A stretch of 64,000 nucleotides of DNA from JBPYFK01 sp051984675 (GCA_051984675.1 JBPYFK010000039.1:1-64000), one strand, 5' to 3'. Shown: positions 25,581 through 33,719, counted from the first letter of the stretch. Notes: generated from the letters alone by a model not told the origin. Numbers and translations: made by a program.

Positions 25581-26081
25581 TCAGTAACCGCGGTAGCTTT
25601 GGCCCGACTTGAGAGCGACGATCCCCGGCACGTTGTCCATCGACCCGTATCTCGCGATCGCATAACGCACGCCCGCGATGATGTTGTCGTCGGGATTCCA
25701 GATGTCCTTGTGCCCAGGCAACGCGTACTCGTTGAAAGTCGGATCGATGATCTGCATCAGTCCTTTCGAAGGGGTTCCCTTCGCGGCGTTGGCATCGTGG
25801 TTGTTGATCGCATTCGGATTTCCCCCCGATTCATGCTGGATGATCGTCCGAATGTCATCGGTGTTGAGCTGGGACGCCGAGTAGCCGTTGTCCTTCAGGA
25901 CCGCGACCGCCTGGTTGATCCACTGGTCCACCTGCGACGACGGCGCGGTAGACGAGGAACTGCTGGTGGGGGCGCTGGCGGGCTGCGCCTCCGCGATCTG
26001 GCAGGGGATGCACGCGACCGCACCGAGCGTGCCCACGAGCACGCCAATACGCGCCGTATGGCGAAATACCTTGAAGCGCAT
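25581..26081 (-). CDS. Secreted lytic transglycosylase (SLT fold)
   Basis: 166 residues. A signal peptide (basic MRFKVFRHTARIG, hydrophobic VLVGTLGAVACIPCQIA, cleavage near AEA-QP at about 32) is followed by a Ser/Ala-rich linker (35-50). The catalytic domain follows: HESGGNPNAINNHD, with Glu84 as the likely acid, GLMQIIDPTF (107-116), the structural NIIAGVRYAIARYGS, and the terminal GYxP-like region shortened to SYRGY. It cleaves the peptidoglycan glycan strand outside the cell. It is preceded by a ydaO-like leader, a common partnership for actinobacterial cell-wall hydrolases. Confidence 0.87.
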   Translation of the reverse strand: MRFKVFRHTARIGVLVGTLGAVACIPCQIAEAQPASAPTSSSSSTAPSSQVDQWINQAVAVLKDNGYSASQLNTDDIRTIIQHESGGNPNAINNHDANAAKGTPSKGLMQIIDPTFNEYALPGHKDIWNPDDNIIAGVRYAIARYGSMDNVPGIVALKSGQSYRGY

Positions 26082-26085
26082 TGGT

Positions 26086-26195
26086 AGGGGGAACCTTTGT
26101 TCGGGGATTCGCTTCGCCGTCGGTTGGCGTGCCCCGAACTCTCACCCATCCCGGTACCGCCGACACCGTGGATTACCCCTAGTTCGGCACCTATT
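26086..26195 (-). ncRNA. Candidate c-di-AMP (ydaO/yuaA) riboswitch
   Basis: The 5' leader of the transglycosylase contains an outer helix CCGAACU / AGUUCGG (7 bp). Just inside it lie AGGGGUAAUCCA and UGGGUGAG, the layout of the ydaO core (GGGGGACCCA ... UGGGGUGAA flanked by a helix). A further GGCGAAGC ... GAAUCC segment and a final AAAGGUUCC follow, as in the 3' half of the element. It runs to within a few bases of the start codon, so it may act on translation or by termination. The call was made by eye without a covariance model. Confidence 0.5.
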
Positions 26196-26370
26196 CATCG
26201 CGTGATCGAGCGCTCACCCCGGCGTATGGCTACGCAGCGCAATTAACCGAATGCGATGTGCGCGCGATTCCGCAGGTCCTTCCCCATCGGAAACCGCTGC
26301 GCGAAAATCAATCACAGCGTGGCCGAACGCATCCTTTCCGACTCACCGGCGGGCAGCTGGGAGAAGGTGT
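26196..26370. other. Intergenic region upstream of transglycosylase leader
   Basis: Between the MOSC gene stop and the riboswitch-like leader. It holds the presumed transglycosylase promoter; no convincing hexamers, repeat or small gene was found. Confidence 0.4.
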
Positions 26371-26913
26371 TCAGACGGGCTTGAGGGGTCGATGTGGGAG
26401 CGGCGGTAACTCAACCTGGATCGGATCACCGGCCATGACCGTGCCGTCGACCAGGACCACACCCATGATGCCGGCCTTGCGGACAAGGTTCCCATGCTCG
26501 TCGCGGTCCAGAACGGCCTTCATCAAACCAGGTTGGAAGCCGTTGAGCTGGTGGCACGGATTGCGCAGGCCGGTTACCTCGACCTGCGCTGAGTCGCCCA
26601 GCAGCAGGCGGGTCCCGGTGGGCAAGCCGAGCAGATCGAGCCCGCGCGTCGTCATATTCTCCCCCATTTCGCCGGGGAGGACGGTGAAACCGGACGCACT
26701 GAGCTCGTCGTGCAGCTCGGCATGGATCAGATGTACCTGGCGGAGGTTCGGCTGATCGGGATCGCGCGCTACGCGCGAGCGATGCTGGACCTTCTCACCG
26801 AGGTGCGCGTCCCCCTCCACGCCGAGTCCCGCGCGCAACCGGATTCTCGCCTGGTTCGCTTTGCTGAACGTGTGCCCGGTACTGCTGCTGACAGCGGCGA
26901 CGAACCCACCCAT
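26371..26913 (-). CDS. MOSC-domain protein (molybdenum cofactor sulfurase C-terminal-like)
   Basis: 180 residues from ATG 26913 (GAAGGGG 9 nt upstream; ATG 26919 also possible). MOSC motifs: LGVEGDAHLGEKVQHRSRV with the conserved His residues, NLRQVHLIHAELHDEL, PGEMGENMTTRGLDLLGLPTGTRL, ITGLRNPC-like VTGLRNPCHQLNGFQ containing the conserved Cys, and KAGIMGVVLVDGTV. MOSC proteins bind sulfur carried on the Cys and pass it to molybdenum or other centres. A stand-alone MOSC protein of this length is common; the partner enzyme is not obvious here. Confidence 0.88.
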   Translation of the reverse strand: MGGFVAAVSSSTGHTFSKANQARIRLRAGLGVEGDAHLGEKVQHRSRVARDPDQPNLRQVHLIHAELHDELSASGFTVLPGEMGENMTTRGLDLLGLPTGTRLLLGDSAQVEVTGLRNPCHQLNGFQPGLMKAVLDRDEHGNLVRKAGIMGVVLVDGTVMAGDPIQVELPPLPHRPLKPV

Positions 26914-26984
26914 GGGCATGCACCCCTTCACTGACCGCCCTCGCTGGCCATACTCTCAGCAATTCCAGGGCGTACGGGGAGAAA

Positions 26985-27476
26985 ATGCCACGAACCCCTA
27001 CTACACCTGGCCGCAGGCCACTTCGTCTGATCGGGCCAGGCCGGGGAGCGGGACGAGGTTTCGTGGATAGCGGCCGGGAAGCCCTCGCGCACTGGGTCAA
27101 TGACGCGCCAGTGGAGGCGCCGGAAATGAAACACAGCGTCATGCTCCGGGCCTGGCTCGACCACCTAGCGGACCCGGTGGGGCTTCGCGAGATGCTGGAA
27201 CAGCACATCGAGTACGGGGAGACGATGCGCGCCCGCGTCCAGGCGGACATGGAAAGCGCCGCGACCAACCCGGACTGGGCTTACCCACAAGCCGTGCTGC
27301 GCTGGCGCACGCGCTACCACGAGGCCGAACAGGGCTTCGCCCAGGAACTGCCCAGCGACATCGACGAACTCGCCGGCAGGTCAGCGGACGCCGGCAAACC
27401 CGAGCGGAACCAGTCGAGCGCGCGGCACCAAGACCCGCTGACCGATCGCCGAGGGTCCGGTTTCCCTCAGTCCTGA
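26985..27476 (+). pseudogene. PadR-like C-terminal domain without its DNA-binding half
   Basis: Residues about 26-125 match the helical C-terminal domain of PadR-like regulators: VDSGREALAHWVNDAPVEAP, then HSVMLRAWLDHLADPVGL, MLEQHIEYGETMRARVQAD and AVLRWRTRYHEAEQGFAQE. The expected N-terminal winged helix is absent: the first 25 residues are low-complexity and the DNA further upstream belongs to the divergent MOSC gene. A GGGGAG sits only 3 nt before the ATG at 26985, a poor spacing. It is likely a fragment of a lost regulator, though a stand-alone protein cannot be excluded. Confidence 0.5.
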
Positions 27477-27526
27477 GTGGACTTGATGGCCCGTTTGGTC
27501 TACATCCGACAGGGCCATCCCCCGCA

Positions 27527-27555
27527 TTATCAACACATTGCGTGTTCAGTACAGT
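27527..27555 (+). promoter_or_regulatory. Promoter of the glycosyltransferase operon
   Basis: TTATCA (27527-27532), a 17-bp spacer and TACAGT (27550-27555). The spacer holds the dyad ACAC-ATTGC-GTGT (27534-27546), a possible operator. The leader would be about 75 nt. Confidence 0.45.
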
Positions 27556-27636
27556 TCGGAGCGTAGTTGACTCCCGCTCGCTCCGTGCTCCACGGCGGAC
27601 AGGCGAGAAGGAAACCGGAAAGGCGTCTCACCCCCT

Positions 27637-28797
27637 ATGCGCGTCCTCGTCACGACCATTCCCGCGTGCGGACACTTCTTCCCGATGGTTGCGCTGAGCT
27701 GGGCGCTGAGGTGCGCCGGTCATCAGGTGCTTGTCGCCGGTCCCCGGTCGATCGCCAAGGAGGCCCGGTTCGCCGGGCTGCCCAGCGCGGTGGTAGGCAG
27801 CGCTTCACCGCAGGAGATGTGGGCGAACAGCAGGAATCCGACCGGCCAGGACAACTGGGCGGTCGCGGAGTTCGGCATCGCCATCGCGGAGCAGACAGTG
27901 GACGATCTGCTGGCGCTGGCCGAGGCGTGGCGACCCGACGTGGTGATCTCCGAACCCATGGAGCTCACCGGGCCGATCGCCGCCGCCCGCAACAGCATTC
28001 CCCTCGTGTCGCACCGCTGGGGGTTGCAGTTCCCCGAGCACCTACGGACGGTGGTCGCCGCGACCATCATGCCCAGGTTGGCGGCGCTGCACGAGCGCTT
28101 CGGCCTCGATCACACCGACCGGCCGGCGGACATGGTCATCGAGAACTGCCCCCCGAGTCTGCGCCAAGTGGAGACCGAGGGCGCGACATCGATGCGCTAT
28201 GTCCCCTACTGTGGTGCCGGGATCATGCCGGCGTGGTTGTTCGAGCCGCGCCACCGGCCCCGGATCTGCGTCTCCATGGGAAGTCTCCCGCTACGGACCG
28301 GAATCGACGGCCTGCGACTCACCGTGGACGCACTGGCCGAGGAGCCGGTGGAGGTCGTCGTCGCCGGCGCCGGGTCGCGCGACTCGGGGCTGGGAACGCT
28401 CCCGCCCAACGCACGTGCGGCCGGCTGGCTACCCCATGACCAGCTCCTGCCGTCCTGCGACGCCGTGGTGCACCACGCCGGAGCGGGGAGTTCGATGGTG
28501 TCGCTGATCCACGGGCTCCCGCAGCTGGTCCTTCCCCAGCTCGGCGACCAGTTCCACAACGCGGACCAGCTGGTCCGGCGCGGGGTCGCGGAGAAGGTCG
28601 AGCTGGCCAAACGGTCGGTCGACGCCATTGGCCCGGCGGTCGCATGCCTGCTGACCCGGCCGGCATACCGTCGCAACGCGCAGGAGGTCCAAGCGGAGAT
28701 CGCGGCGATGCGACCACCGTCCGATGTGGTCGGGGATATCGAGAAGGTCGGAGATGTCCAGAAGGTCACCAGGAAACTCGCTGGCGAAAGGCGCTGA
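27637..28797 (+). CDS. GT1-family glycosyltransferase (macrolide/polyketide type)
   Basis: 386 residues of the GT-B fold. The N-terminal acceptor half begins MRVLVTTIPACGHFFPMVAL with the His often acting as base (His13 in GHFFP), and has WRPDVVISEPMEL. The donor half has VSMGSLPLR, GWLPHDQLLPSCDAVVHHAGAGSS (279-286), and GLPQLVLPQLGDQFHNADQL with DQFHNA at 304-309, the signature for nucleotide-sugar binding in natural-product glycosyltransferases. It transfers a hexose, often a deoxysugar, to a polyketide or other aglycone. The start overlaps nothing and the gene is first in a GT-hydrolase-P450 operon. Confidence 0.88.
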   Translation: MRVLVTTIPACGHFFPMVALSWALRCAGHQVLVAGPRSIAKEARFAGLPSAVVGSASPQEMWANSRNPTGQDNWAVAEFGIAIAEQTVDDLLALAEAWRPDVVISEPMELTGPIAAARNSIPLVSHRWGLQFPEHLRTVVAATIMPRLAALHERFGLDHTDRPADMVIENCPPSLRQVETEGATSMRYVPYCGAGIMPAWLFEPRHRPRICVSMGSLPLRTGIDGLRLTVDALAEEPVEVVVAGAGSRDSGLGTLPPNARAAGWLPHDQLLPSCDAVVHHAGAGSSMVSLIHGLPQLVLPQLGDQFHNADQLVRRGVAEKVELAKRSVDAIGPAVACLLTRPAYRRNAQEVQAEIAAMRPPSDVVGDIEKVGDVQKVTRKLAGERR

Positions 28798-29684
28798 TGT
28801 CACCGAAGTCCCACGGACTACGAGAACTCCGCATCGAAACACCGAGAGGCTGCCTGGGTGCGCTGGAGGTCCACCCGCCGCAGGGCGTGCCCGTCCGGGC
28901 GCACGCGATAATGGTCGGGGGATTCCTGTTCGGCAAGGAGATGTGGATACCGGCCATGCTGCGCCTTGCCCGGCATGGGTACCGCACCTGCGCCTATGAC
29001 CATCTCGGCATGCCCGACTCCGCCGGCCCGGACGATCCGGCTGCCTACACGCTGGAGCTGCTGGCCGGCGACCTGGTCGAAGCGGCTCGCCAATGGGCCA
29101 GCGGCGAGCAGGTACACGTGTTGGCGAGCTGTTTCGGGGGATTCGTGGCCCGCGTGGCGGTGCTGGTCGATCCCGATCTCGCGCGCAGCCTCGTGCTGCT
29201 GTCCTCAGGGTCCACTTTGGATGAATCGATCACCCCTGACCTGGCGGACTACGTGGCGTCGACGCTGTCGACTCAGGGCAGGCAGGGGTTGGTCGACTGC
29301 GTGGTCAACCTGCTCGCTCGCGAACCAGAACATCCACCCAAACTGGGCCGGGCCTTCGAGGTCGTCCGCCGCAACCTCTTCGAAAGCCAACTCCACCATC
29401 TCATCGGGTTCGCGCGGGCGGTGGCTACGGCGGACTTCCCGGCCACGGAACTGCGTGCGGTCGACATTCCGAAGCTGGTGGCCTACGGCGCCGAGGACGG
29501 CGTTTGGACACCAGCGGTGCAAGAAGCGATGGCCCAGCGGATGGGAGCGGTCACCGTACCCATCACCGGTGCCAAGCACTCCCCCCTGCTGGAGCGCCCG
29601 ACGAACGCGTCGGCGGTCCTCAAGGACTTCCTGCACACCGTCGACGAACAGGCCACCGAGGATCACCGGGTCGTGCGAACATGA
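28797..29684 (+). CDS. Alpha/beta hydrolase
   Basis: 295 residues. Its ATG shares an A with the previous TGA (TGATG at 28795-28799). Features: the oxyanion strand AHAIMVGGFLFGKEMW, YDHLGMPDSAG, a nucleophile elbow VLASCFGGFVARVAVLV in which the usual Ser is replaced by Cys (SCFGG), Asp in LVAYGAEDGVWTP, and His in ITGAKHSPLLERP. A Cys nucleophile would fit a dienelactone-hydrolase-like or thioesterase-like enzyme, or an esterase acting on a natural-product lactone. It is translationally coupled to the glycosyltransferase and P450. Confidence 0.8.
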   Translation: MSPKSHGLRELRIETPRGCLGALEVHPPQGVPVRAHAIMVGGFLFGKEMWIPAMLRLARHGYRTCAYDHLGMPDSAGPDDPAAYTLELLAGDLVEAARQWASGEQVHVLASCFGGFVARVAVLVDPDLARSLVLLSSGSTLDESITPDLADYVASTLSTQGRQGLVDCVVNLLAREPEHPPKLGRAFEVVRRNLFESQLHHLIGFARAVATADFPATELRAVDIPKLVAYGAEDGVWTPAVQEAMAQRMGAVTVPITGAKHSPLLERPTNASAVLKDFLHTVDEQATEDHRVVRT

Positions 29685-30955
29685 CCACGCGGAGCAGCAC
29701 CACCCAGCACAGACCCACCCGACACGTGGACGAGGCGGTCGTCCATTTCCAGCGACTCACCAAACCACGCGGTCTCGCGAACCCCTACCCCGAGTACGCC
29801 CAGCTGCGCGCGCTCGCCCCGATCCTGAAAAGCCCGCTTCCGTTCACCCTGGGCGGATACGTCCTGTCCCGCTATCAGGACTGCGCGAAGATGCTCCGCG
29901 ACCGGACCTTCGTGTCGATGGACCCGCACCGGATGGACGTGGTCCACCCCTTCTGGCAAGACAGCGTGACGGCACGCTACGTGCATCAAGGGATCGGATG
30001 CCGCAACCCACCGGATCACACGCGGCTTCGCGCGGCGATGAGCCCGCACTTCACGCCCCGGCGGATCGCCTCGCTGGAGAGCCTGATCAGCGAGATCGTC
30101 GACGACCTGCTGGATGACCTGGCCGCGCGCGGGCGGCGGGAGCCCGTCGACTTCGTCGAGACCGTCGCCGGGCCCTTACCGGTCGCGCTGATGGGGGTGC
30201 TCTTCGGCATCGATCTGAGCACCGCGCGCCGGTTGGCGGCGCTCGGCCATCACACGGCCACCATCCTCGACCTCGTCCGGTCGCCCGCCCAGCAGCGGCG
30301 GATGGAGGGGGCGGGCGCCGAGCTGGTCGAGGTGTTCACCGCGCTGGTCACCGAACGGTCCGGTTCGCCGGACGACAGCCTGCTGTCGTCGGTCATCGAA
30401 GCATGTGGTGGGTCTGACGCCGCCGACGACGGCGAGCTGATCGGCAACTTGATGTTCCTGTTCACCGCCGGGCACGAGACGCTGGTCGGCTTCCTCGGAC
30501 TGGCCGTGCGCACGCTGCTGGCCGAACCCGAGCAGGCCGAACTGCTGCGCCAGAATCCCGATCTCGCGGAGTCCGCCGTCGAAGAACTGCTGCGCTATGA
30601 CGGCTCGATCCAGGTGGCCATCCGCATGGCGGCCGAGCCGGTGCAGCTCGGGGACCAGCGGATCGAGGCCGGGACGACGGTGCTCGGCCTGCTCGGAGCG
30701 GCCAACCGCGACCCGGAGTACGTCCCGAACCCGGACACGCTGGACATCACGCGGGAACGGGTCCGGCCGCTGAGTTTCGGCGGCGGTCCGCACTACTGCC
30801 TGGGCGCTTTCCTCGCGCGCCTGGAGGCACAAACGCTGCTCCCGCGCCTGGTGCGACGATTCCCCAGGATGCGGTTGGCCGATCCGCCCCGTTACCGGTC
30901 CCCCGGGACGACGCTGCGCGGTATCGAGCAGCTGCCGGTGTGGGTCCACGGGTAA
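29681..30955 (+). CDS. Cytochrome P450 monooxygenase
   Basis: 424 residues from ATG 29681, overlapping the hydrolase stop by 4 nt. Class I bacterial P450 features: the I-helix oxygen-binding motif AGHET (263-267), ExxR at 302-305 (ELLR), the PERF-like region ITRERVRPLSF, and the heme loop FGGGPHYCLG with Cys373 as the axial ligand. It needs ferredoxin and ferredoxin reductase, not encoded nearby. It would hydroxylate or otherwise oxidise a small molecule, probably the substrate of the coupled glycosyltransferase. Confidence 0.93.
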   Translation: MTTRSSTTQHRPTRHVDEAVVHFQRLTKPRGLANPYPEYAQLRALAPILKSPLPFTLGGYVLSRYQDCAKMLRDRTFVSMDPHRMDVVHPFWQDSVTARYVHQGIGCRNPPDHTRLRAAMSPHFTPRRIASLESLISEIVDDLLDDLAARGRREPVDFVETVAGPLPVALMGVLFGIDLSTARRLAALGHHTATILDLVRSPAQQRRMEGAGAELVEVFTALVTERSGSPDDSLLSSVIEACGGSDAADDGELIGNLMFLFTAGHETLVGFLGLAVRTLLAEPEQAELLRQNPDLAESAVEELLRYDGSIQVAIRMAAEPVQLGDQRIEAGTTVLGLLGAANRDPEYVPNPDTLDITRERVRPLSFGGGPHYCLGAFLARLEAQTLLPRLVRRFPRMRLADPPRYRSPGTTLRGIEQLPVWVHG

Positions 30956-30990
30956 GGCGGGGCACGCGCTGGCCAGGCTGGAGGCGCAGG

Positions 30991-32220
30991 TCACGGCCTC
31001 CGCCGGGCGAAGCGCGGGGCGTGCTCGGGCCTGAGCCCGACCCCGATGAGGTACGCGGGCACGAAGGAAGCTGGCGGAAAGCGCCGCATCAGCGCCAGCA
31101 ACGGCTTCGGCGGACCCGTTCGACGTCCGTCCACAATGGGCATTGCCAGTGCGCGGTGCAGGACCTGTTGCAGGGACTGGACGACGATGGTCGGCAGCAG
31201 CCTGCGGGAACGGACCCGCGCCAACGTCGCGGCCGTCACCGCCCGCTCCCGCAGCGGTTCGGCGAGCAGGGTCGCTGCGGCCACGGCGTCCTGCACTGCG
31301 AGGTTGATACCGACGCCGCCCATCGGTGACATCGCGTGCGCCGCGTCCCCGATGCACAGCAGGCCATCGATGTGCCAGCGGTTCAACCGGTTCACCCGCA
31401 CGTCAAGGTGCTTGACGTCGTCCATCGACTCCAGAGCGTCGACGCGATCCGCCAGCCACGGGACGACTTCCGCGATGTTCCGTCGGAACGCCTCCAGCCC
31501 GCTCGCCCGCAACTCGGGATCGGTTCCCTTCTTGCCGATGTATCCGATCTGCAGGAAGTCGGTGCGCGGGATGATGATCAGGAACCGGCCGTTGCCGGCG
31601 TAGGGCATCAGCGCGGCCGGGTTGTCGTCCGGCTTGCGGGGCAGCCGGAACCACCAGGCGTCGATCGGCACGGGCAGTTCCTTGGGACGCAGTTCAGCCT
31701 GGTGGCGCGCGATGGACCAGCGACCGTCGCAGGCGACCGTCAGGTCGGCGCGGATCTCGCCGGTCGCTCCGGTCTCCGTGCGGTAACGCACCCCGCGTAC
31801 CTGGCCCGACTCGCGGATCAGGTCTGTCACCTCGGTCCGCATGCGCAGAGCGAAGGACGGTTCCTCGCTCGCGGCTTCGGCCAACAGGGTGAGGAAATCC
31901 CACTGCGGCACGATCGCGACGTACGGGTACGGCACCTTCAGTCGTCGCAGGTCACCGATCACCACGCGGCGATGGTCGTCGATCGGGAACGCGATCTCGT
32001 GCAGGTGGCTCTGCGGCAGCGCGGCGAACCGCCGCTGCAAGCCCAGTTCGTCGAGCAACTGGAGAGTCGAGGGATGCACGGTGTCTCCGCGAAAGTCCCG
32101 CAGGAAGTCACCGTGCTTCTCCAGCACGGTCACCGCGATCCCGGCACGAGCGAGCAACAGCCCCAGCACCATCCCGGCCGGTCCGCCCCCGACCACAACA
32201 CAGGTCGTGCGTTCCTCCAT
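30991..32220 (-). CDS. FAD-dependent aromatic monooxygenase (PHBH/PgaE-like)
   Basis: 409 residues from ATG 32220 (ATG 32229 is possible). FAD-binding GGGPAG at 11-16, VACDGRWS (163-169, the DG motif for FAD and NADPH) and GDAAHAMSPMGGVGINLAVQDA (from 291). This is a group A flavoprotein hydroxylase using NAD(P)H and O2. The C-terminal thioredoxin-like domain of the larger polyketide hydroxylases is absent. It runs convergent to the P450 with 35 bp between stops, and its promoter lies in the operator region shared with the divergent TetR gene. Confidence 0.88.
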   Translation of the reverse strand: MEERTTCVVVGGGPAGMVLGLLLARAGIAVTVLEKHGDFLRDFRGDTVHPSTLQLLDELGLQRRFAALPQSHLHEIAFPIDDHRRVVIGDLRRLKVPYPYVAIVPQWDFLTLLAEAASEEPSFALRMRTEVTDLIRESGQVRGVRYRTETGATGEIRADLTVACDGRWSIARHQAELRPKELPVPIDAWWFRLPRKPDDNPAALMPYAGNGRFLIIIPRTDFLQIGYIGKKGTDPELRASGLEAFRRNIAEVVPWLADRVDALESMDDVKHLDVRVNRLNRWHIDGLLCIGDAAHAMSPMGGVGINLAVQDAVAAATLLAEPLRERAVTAATLARVRSRRLLPTIVVQSLQQVLHRALAMPIVDGRRTGPPKPLLALMRRFPPASFVPAYLIGVGLRPEHAPRFARRRP

Positions 32221-32258
32221 GGCTACCATCGCCACCAATTCATCGGTCGAAGAAATTT

Positions 32259-32302
32259 TGACAGATAGAGTATCTGACACCGCTCCAGATGGATAGTAGT
32301 AT
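32259..32302. promoter_or_regulatory. TetR operator and leaderless promoter
   Basis: TGACAGATA-GAG-TATCTGACA (32259-32279) is a 21-bp dyad with 8 of 9 arm pairs. It ends in CTGACA (32274-32279), which with a 17-bp spacer and TAGTAT (32297-32302) forms a promoter whose start falls at about the ATG 32311. Binding would block the -35 box of the regulator and the promoter of the divergent monooxygenase. Confidence 0.65.
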
Positions 32303-32310
32303 TCGGTTCC

Positions 32311-33114
32311 ATGGGCGTGAAGGTACTTCCGGCACTCGTCGAGGCCGCCGTCGCTGCCGCCCGCGAGCAGGACTGCGATGTGGCCGAGGTGTCGTTGACC
32401 GCGATCGCGGAGAAAGCGGGAATGTCCCGCAGCACCCTGCTGCGGCGACTCGGCGGCTCCCGCGCGGCGCTCGACGACGCGGTGCGCGCGACGGGCGTCG
32501 ATCCCGGCGGCAGGCCGCCGGTACGGGAGCGGGCGATCGACGCCGCTGCCTGGCTGATCAGCGAGCACGGGCTCGGCGCGGTCACGCTGGAAGCGGTGGC
32601 CGAGGCAGCCGAGTGCTCGCTGCCCAGCCTGCACGCGGTCTTCGACGGCCGGGACGGCCTGCTCACCGCCATCTTCGACCGCTACAGCCCGGTGCTGGAC
32701 CTGGAACGGCTGGCAGCGCACCCGCCGGAGCGGGTCGAGGACACCGTCCGGGGCATCTACCGTGCCATGGTCGCGGCATTCGCCCGCGAACCACGGGTCC
32801 TGCCGGCGGTGTTCGCCGACCTGTTCAGCCGCCCGACCGGCCCGGCCAGCCGGATCTTCACGCAGAACTTCCCCCGCCTGCTCGGCGGGGCGGAGGCCCT
32901 GCTGATGCCGCAGGTGCGCGCCGGGCGGCTGCGTGCCCTGCCGCTACCGCTGCTCGTCCAGCTCATGATCGGTCCGCTGGCCACGCACATGCTCCTGCGG
33001 CCGATCCTCGAATCCGCGCTGGGCGCGGACGGCCTGCCCAGCGTGGACGAGACCTGCGAGACGTTCGCGGACGCCTTCCTCCGAGCTGTCCGTGTCGTGC
33101 CGGAAGAGAGGTGA
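32311..33114 (+). CDS. TetR-type regulator with two helix-turn-helix segments
   Basis: 267 residues. A first HTH is seen at about 28-50 (VSLTAIAEKAGMSRSTLLRRLGG) after a short helix, and a complete TetR_N domain follows at about 72-120 (RERAIDAAAWLISEHGLGAV, then TLEAVAEAAECSLPSLHAVFDGRDGLLTAIF). The C-terminal domain (130-260) is an all-helical ligand/dimer domain. TetR proteins normally have one HTH. The start at 32311 coincides with the predicted transcription start, so the mRNA is probably leaderless. Divergent from the FAD monooxygenase and upstream of the methyltransferase by 5 nt. Confidence 0.82.
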   Translation: MGVKVLPALVEAAVAAAREQDCDVAEVSLTAIAEKAGMSRSTLLRRLGGSRAALDDAVRATGVDPGGRPPVRERAIDAAAWLISEHGLGAVTLEAVAEAAECSLPSLHAVFDGRDGLLTAIFDRYSPVLDLERLAAHPPERVEDTVRGIYRAMVAAFAREPRVLPAVFADLFSRPTGPASRIFTQNFPRLLGGAEALLMPQVRAGRLRALPLPLLVQLMIGPLATHMLLRPILESALGADGLPSVDETCETFADAFLRAVRVVPEER

Positions 33115-33119
33115 GGGAC

Positions 33120-33620
33120 ATGCGGAAACGCACTGCCGCCCTCGGGAGCGCGGTGTTCTTCCTAGTCGGACCGGGCTGCGTCGTCGGCCTGGTTCCCTGG
33201 CTGCTGACCGGTTGGCGGCTGGCGAACCCGCTCCCCCACTGGATGCCGTTCCGTCTGGTCGGCGTGCTGCTCATCCTGGCCGGGGTAAGCGTCTTGATCC
33301 AAGCGTTCGTGCGGTTCGTCGTGGAAGGCTTCGGAACCCCGGTCCCAGTCGCCGCACCCGAGCATCTCGTCGTGGGTGGCCTTTACCGGCATGTCCGCAA
33401 TCCCATGTATGTGGCGCTGCTGGCGATCGTCGTCGGGCAGGCTCTGCTGTTCGGGCAGCTCGGTCCGGCGGTCTACGCCGCCGTCCTCTGGGGCGTTGCC
33501 GCGGCGTTCGTGCGTTGGCGCGAAGAGCCCGTCCTCGCTCGCCGATTCGGCGCCGAATACGACGCCTACCGGCTCGCTGTGCCCGCCTGGTGGCCGCGGT
33601 TGCGGCCCTGGCAGCCGTGA
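33120..33620 (+). CDS. Isoprenylcysteine carboxyl methyltransferase-like membrane methyltransferase
   Basis: 166 residues. Four to five membrane segments (VFFLVGPGCVVGLVPWLLTGW; FRLVGVLLILAGVSVLIQAF; ALLAIVVGQALLFG; AVYAAVLWGVAAAFV) and the family motif GGLYRHVRNPMYVAL, which contacts SAM, plus the C-terminal EEPVLARRFGAEYDAYRLAVPAWWPR. It methylates a lipid or small hydrophobic substrate at the membrane. It begins 5 nt after the TetR stop and is probably co-transcribed with it. Confidence 0.87.
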   Translation: MRKRTAALGSAVFFLVGPGCVVGLVPWLLTGWRLANPLPHWMPFRLVGVLLILAGVSVLIQAFVRFVVEGFGTPVPVAAPEHLVVGGLYRHVRNPMYVALLAIVVGQALLFGQLGPAVYAAVLWGVAAAFVRWREEPVLARRFGAEYDAYRLAVPAWWPRLRPWQP

Positions 33621-33692
33621 GCCTGGCAGGTTCGCGGCGTGCCGGCCGCGATGGCGGTGAGTAGCGTGGACTCTAGTGGGGGTTCCTCTCGC

Positions 33693-33704
33693 CGGAGATC
33701 TCCG
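33693..33704. promoter_or_regulatory. 12-bp palindrome CGGAGATCTCCG
   Basis: A perfect palindrome 16 nt before the start of the hypothetical gene at 33720. It overlaps the likely ribosome-binding region (GGAG), so it could be a hairpin that masks initiation or an operator. Confidence 0.3.
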
Positions 33705-33719
33705 CCGATTGGAGTTTCG

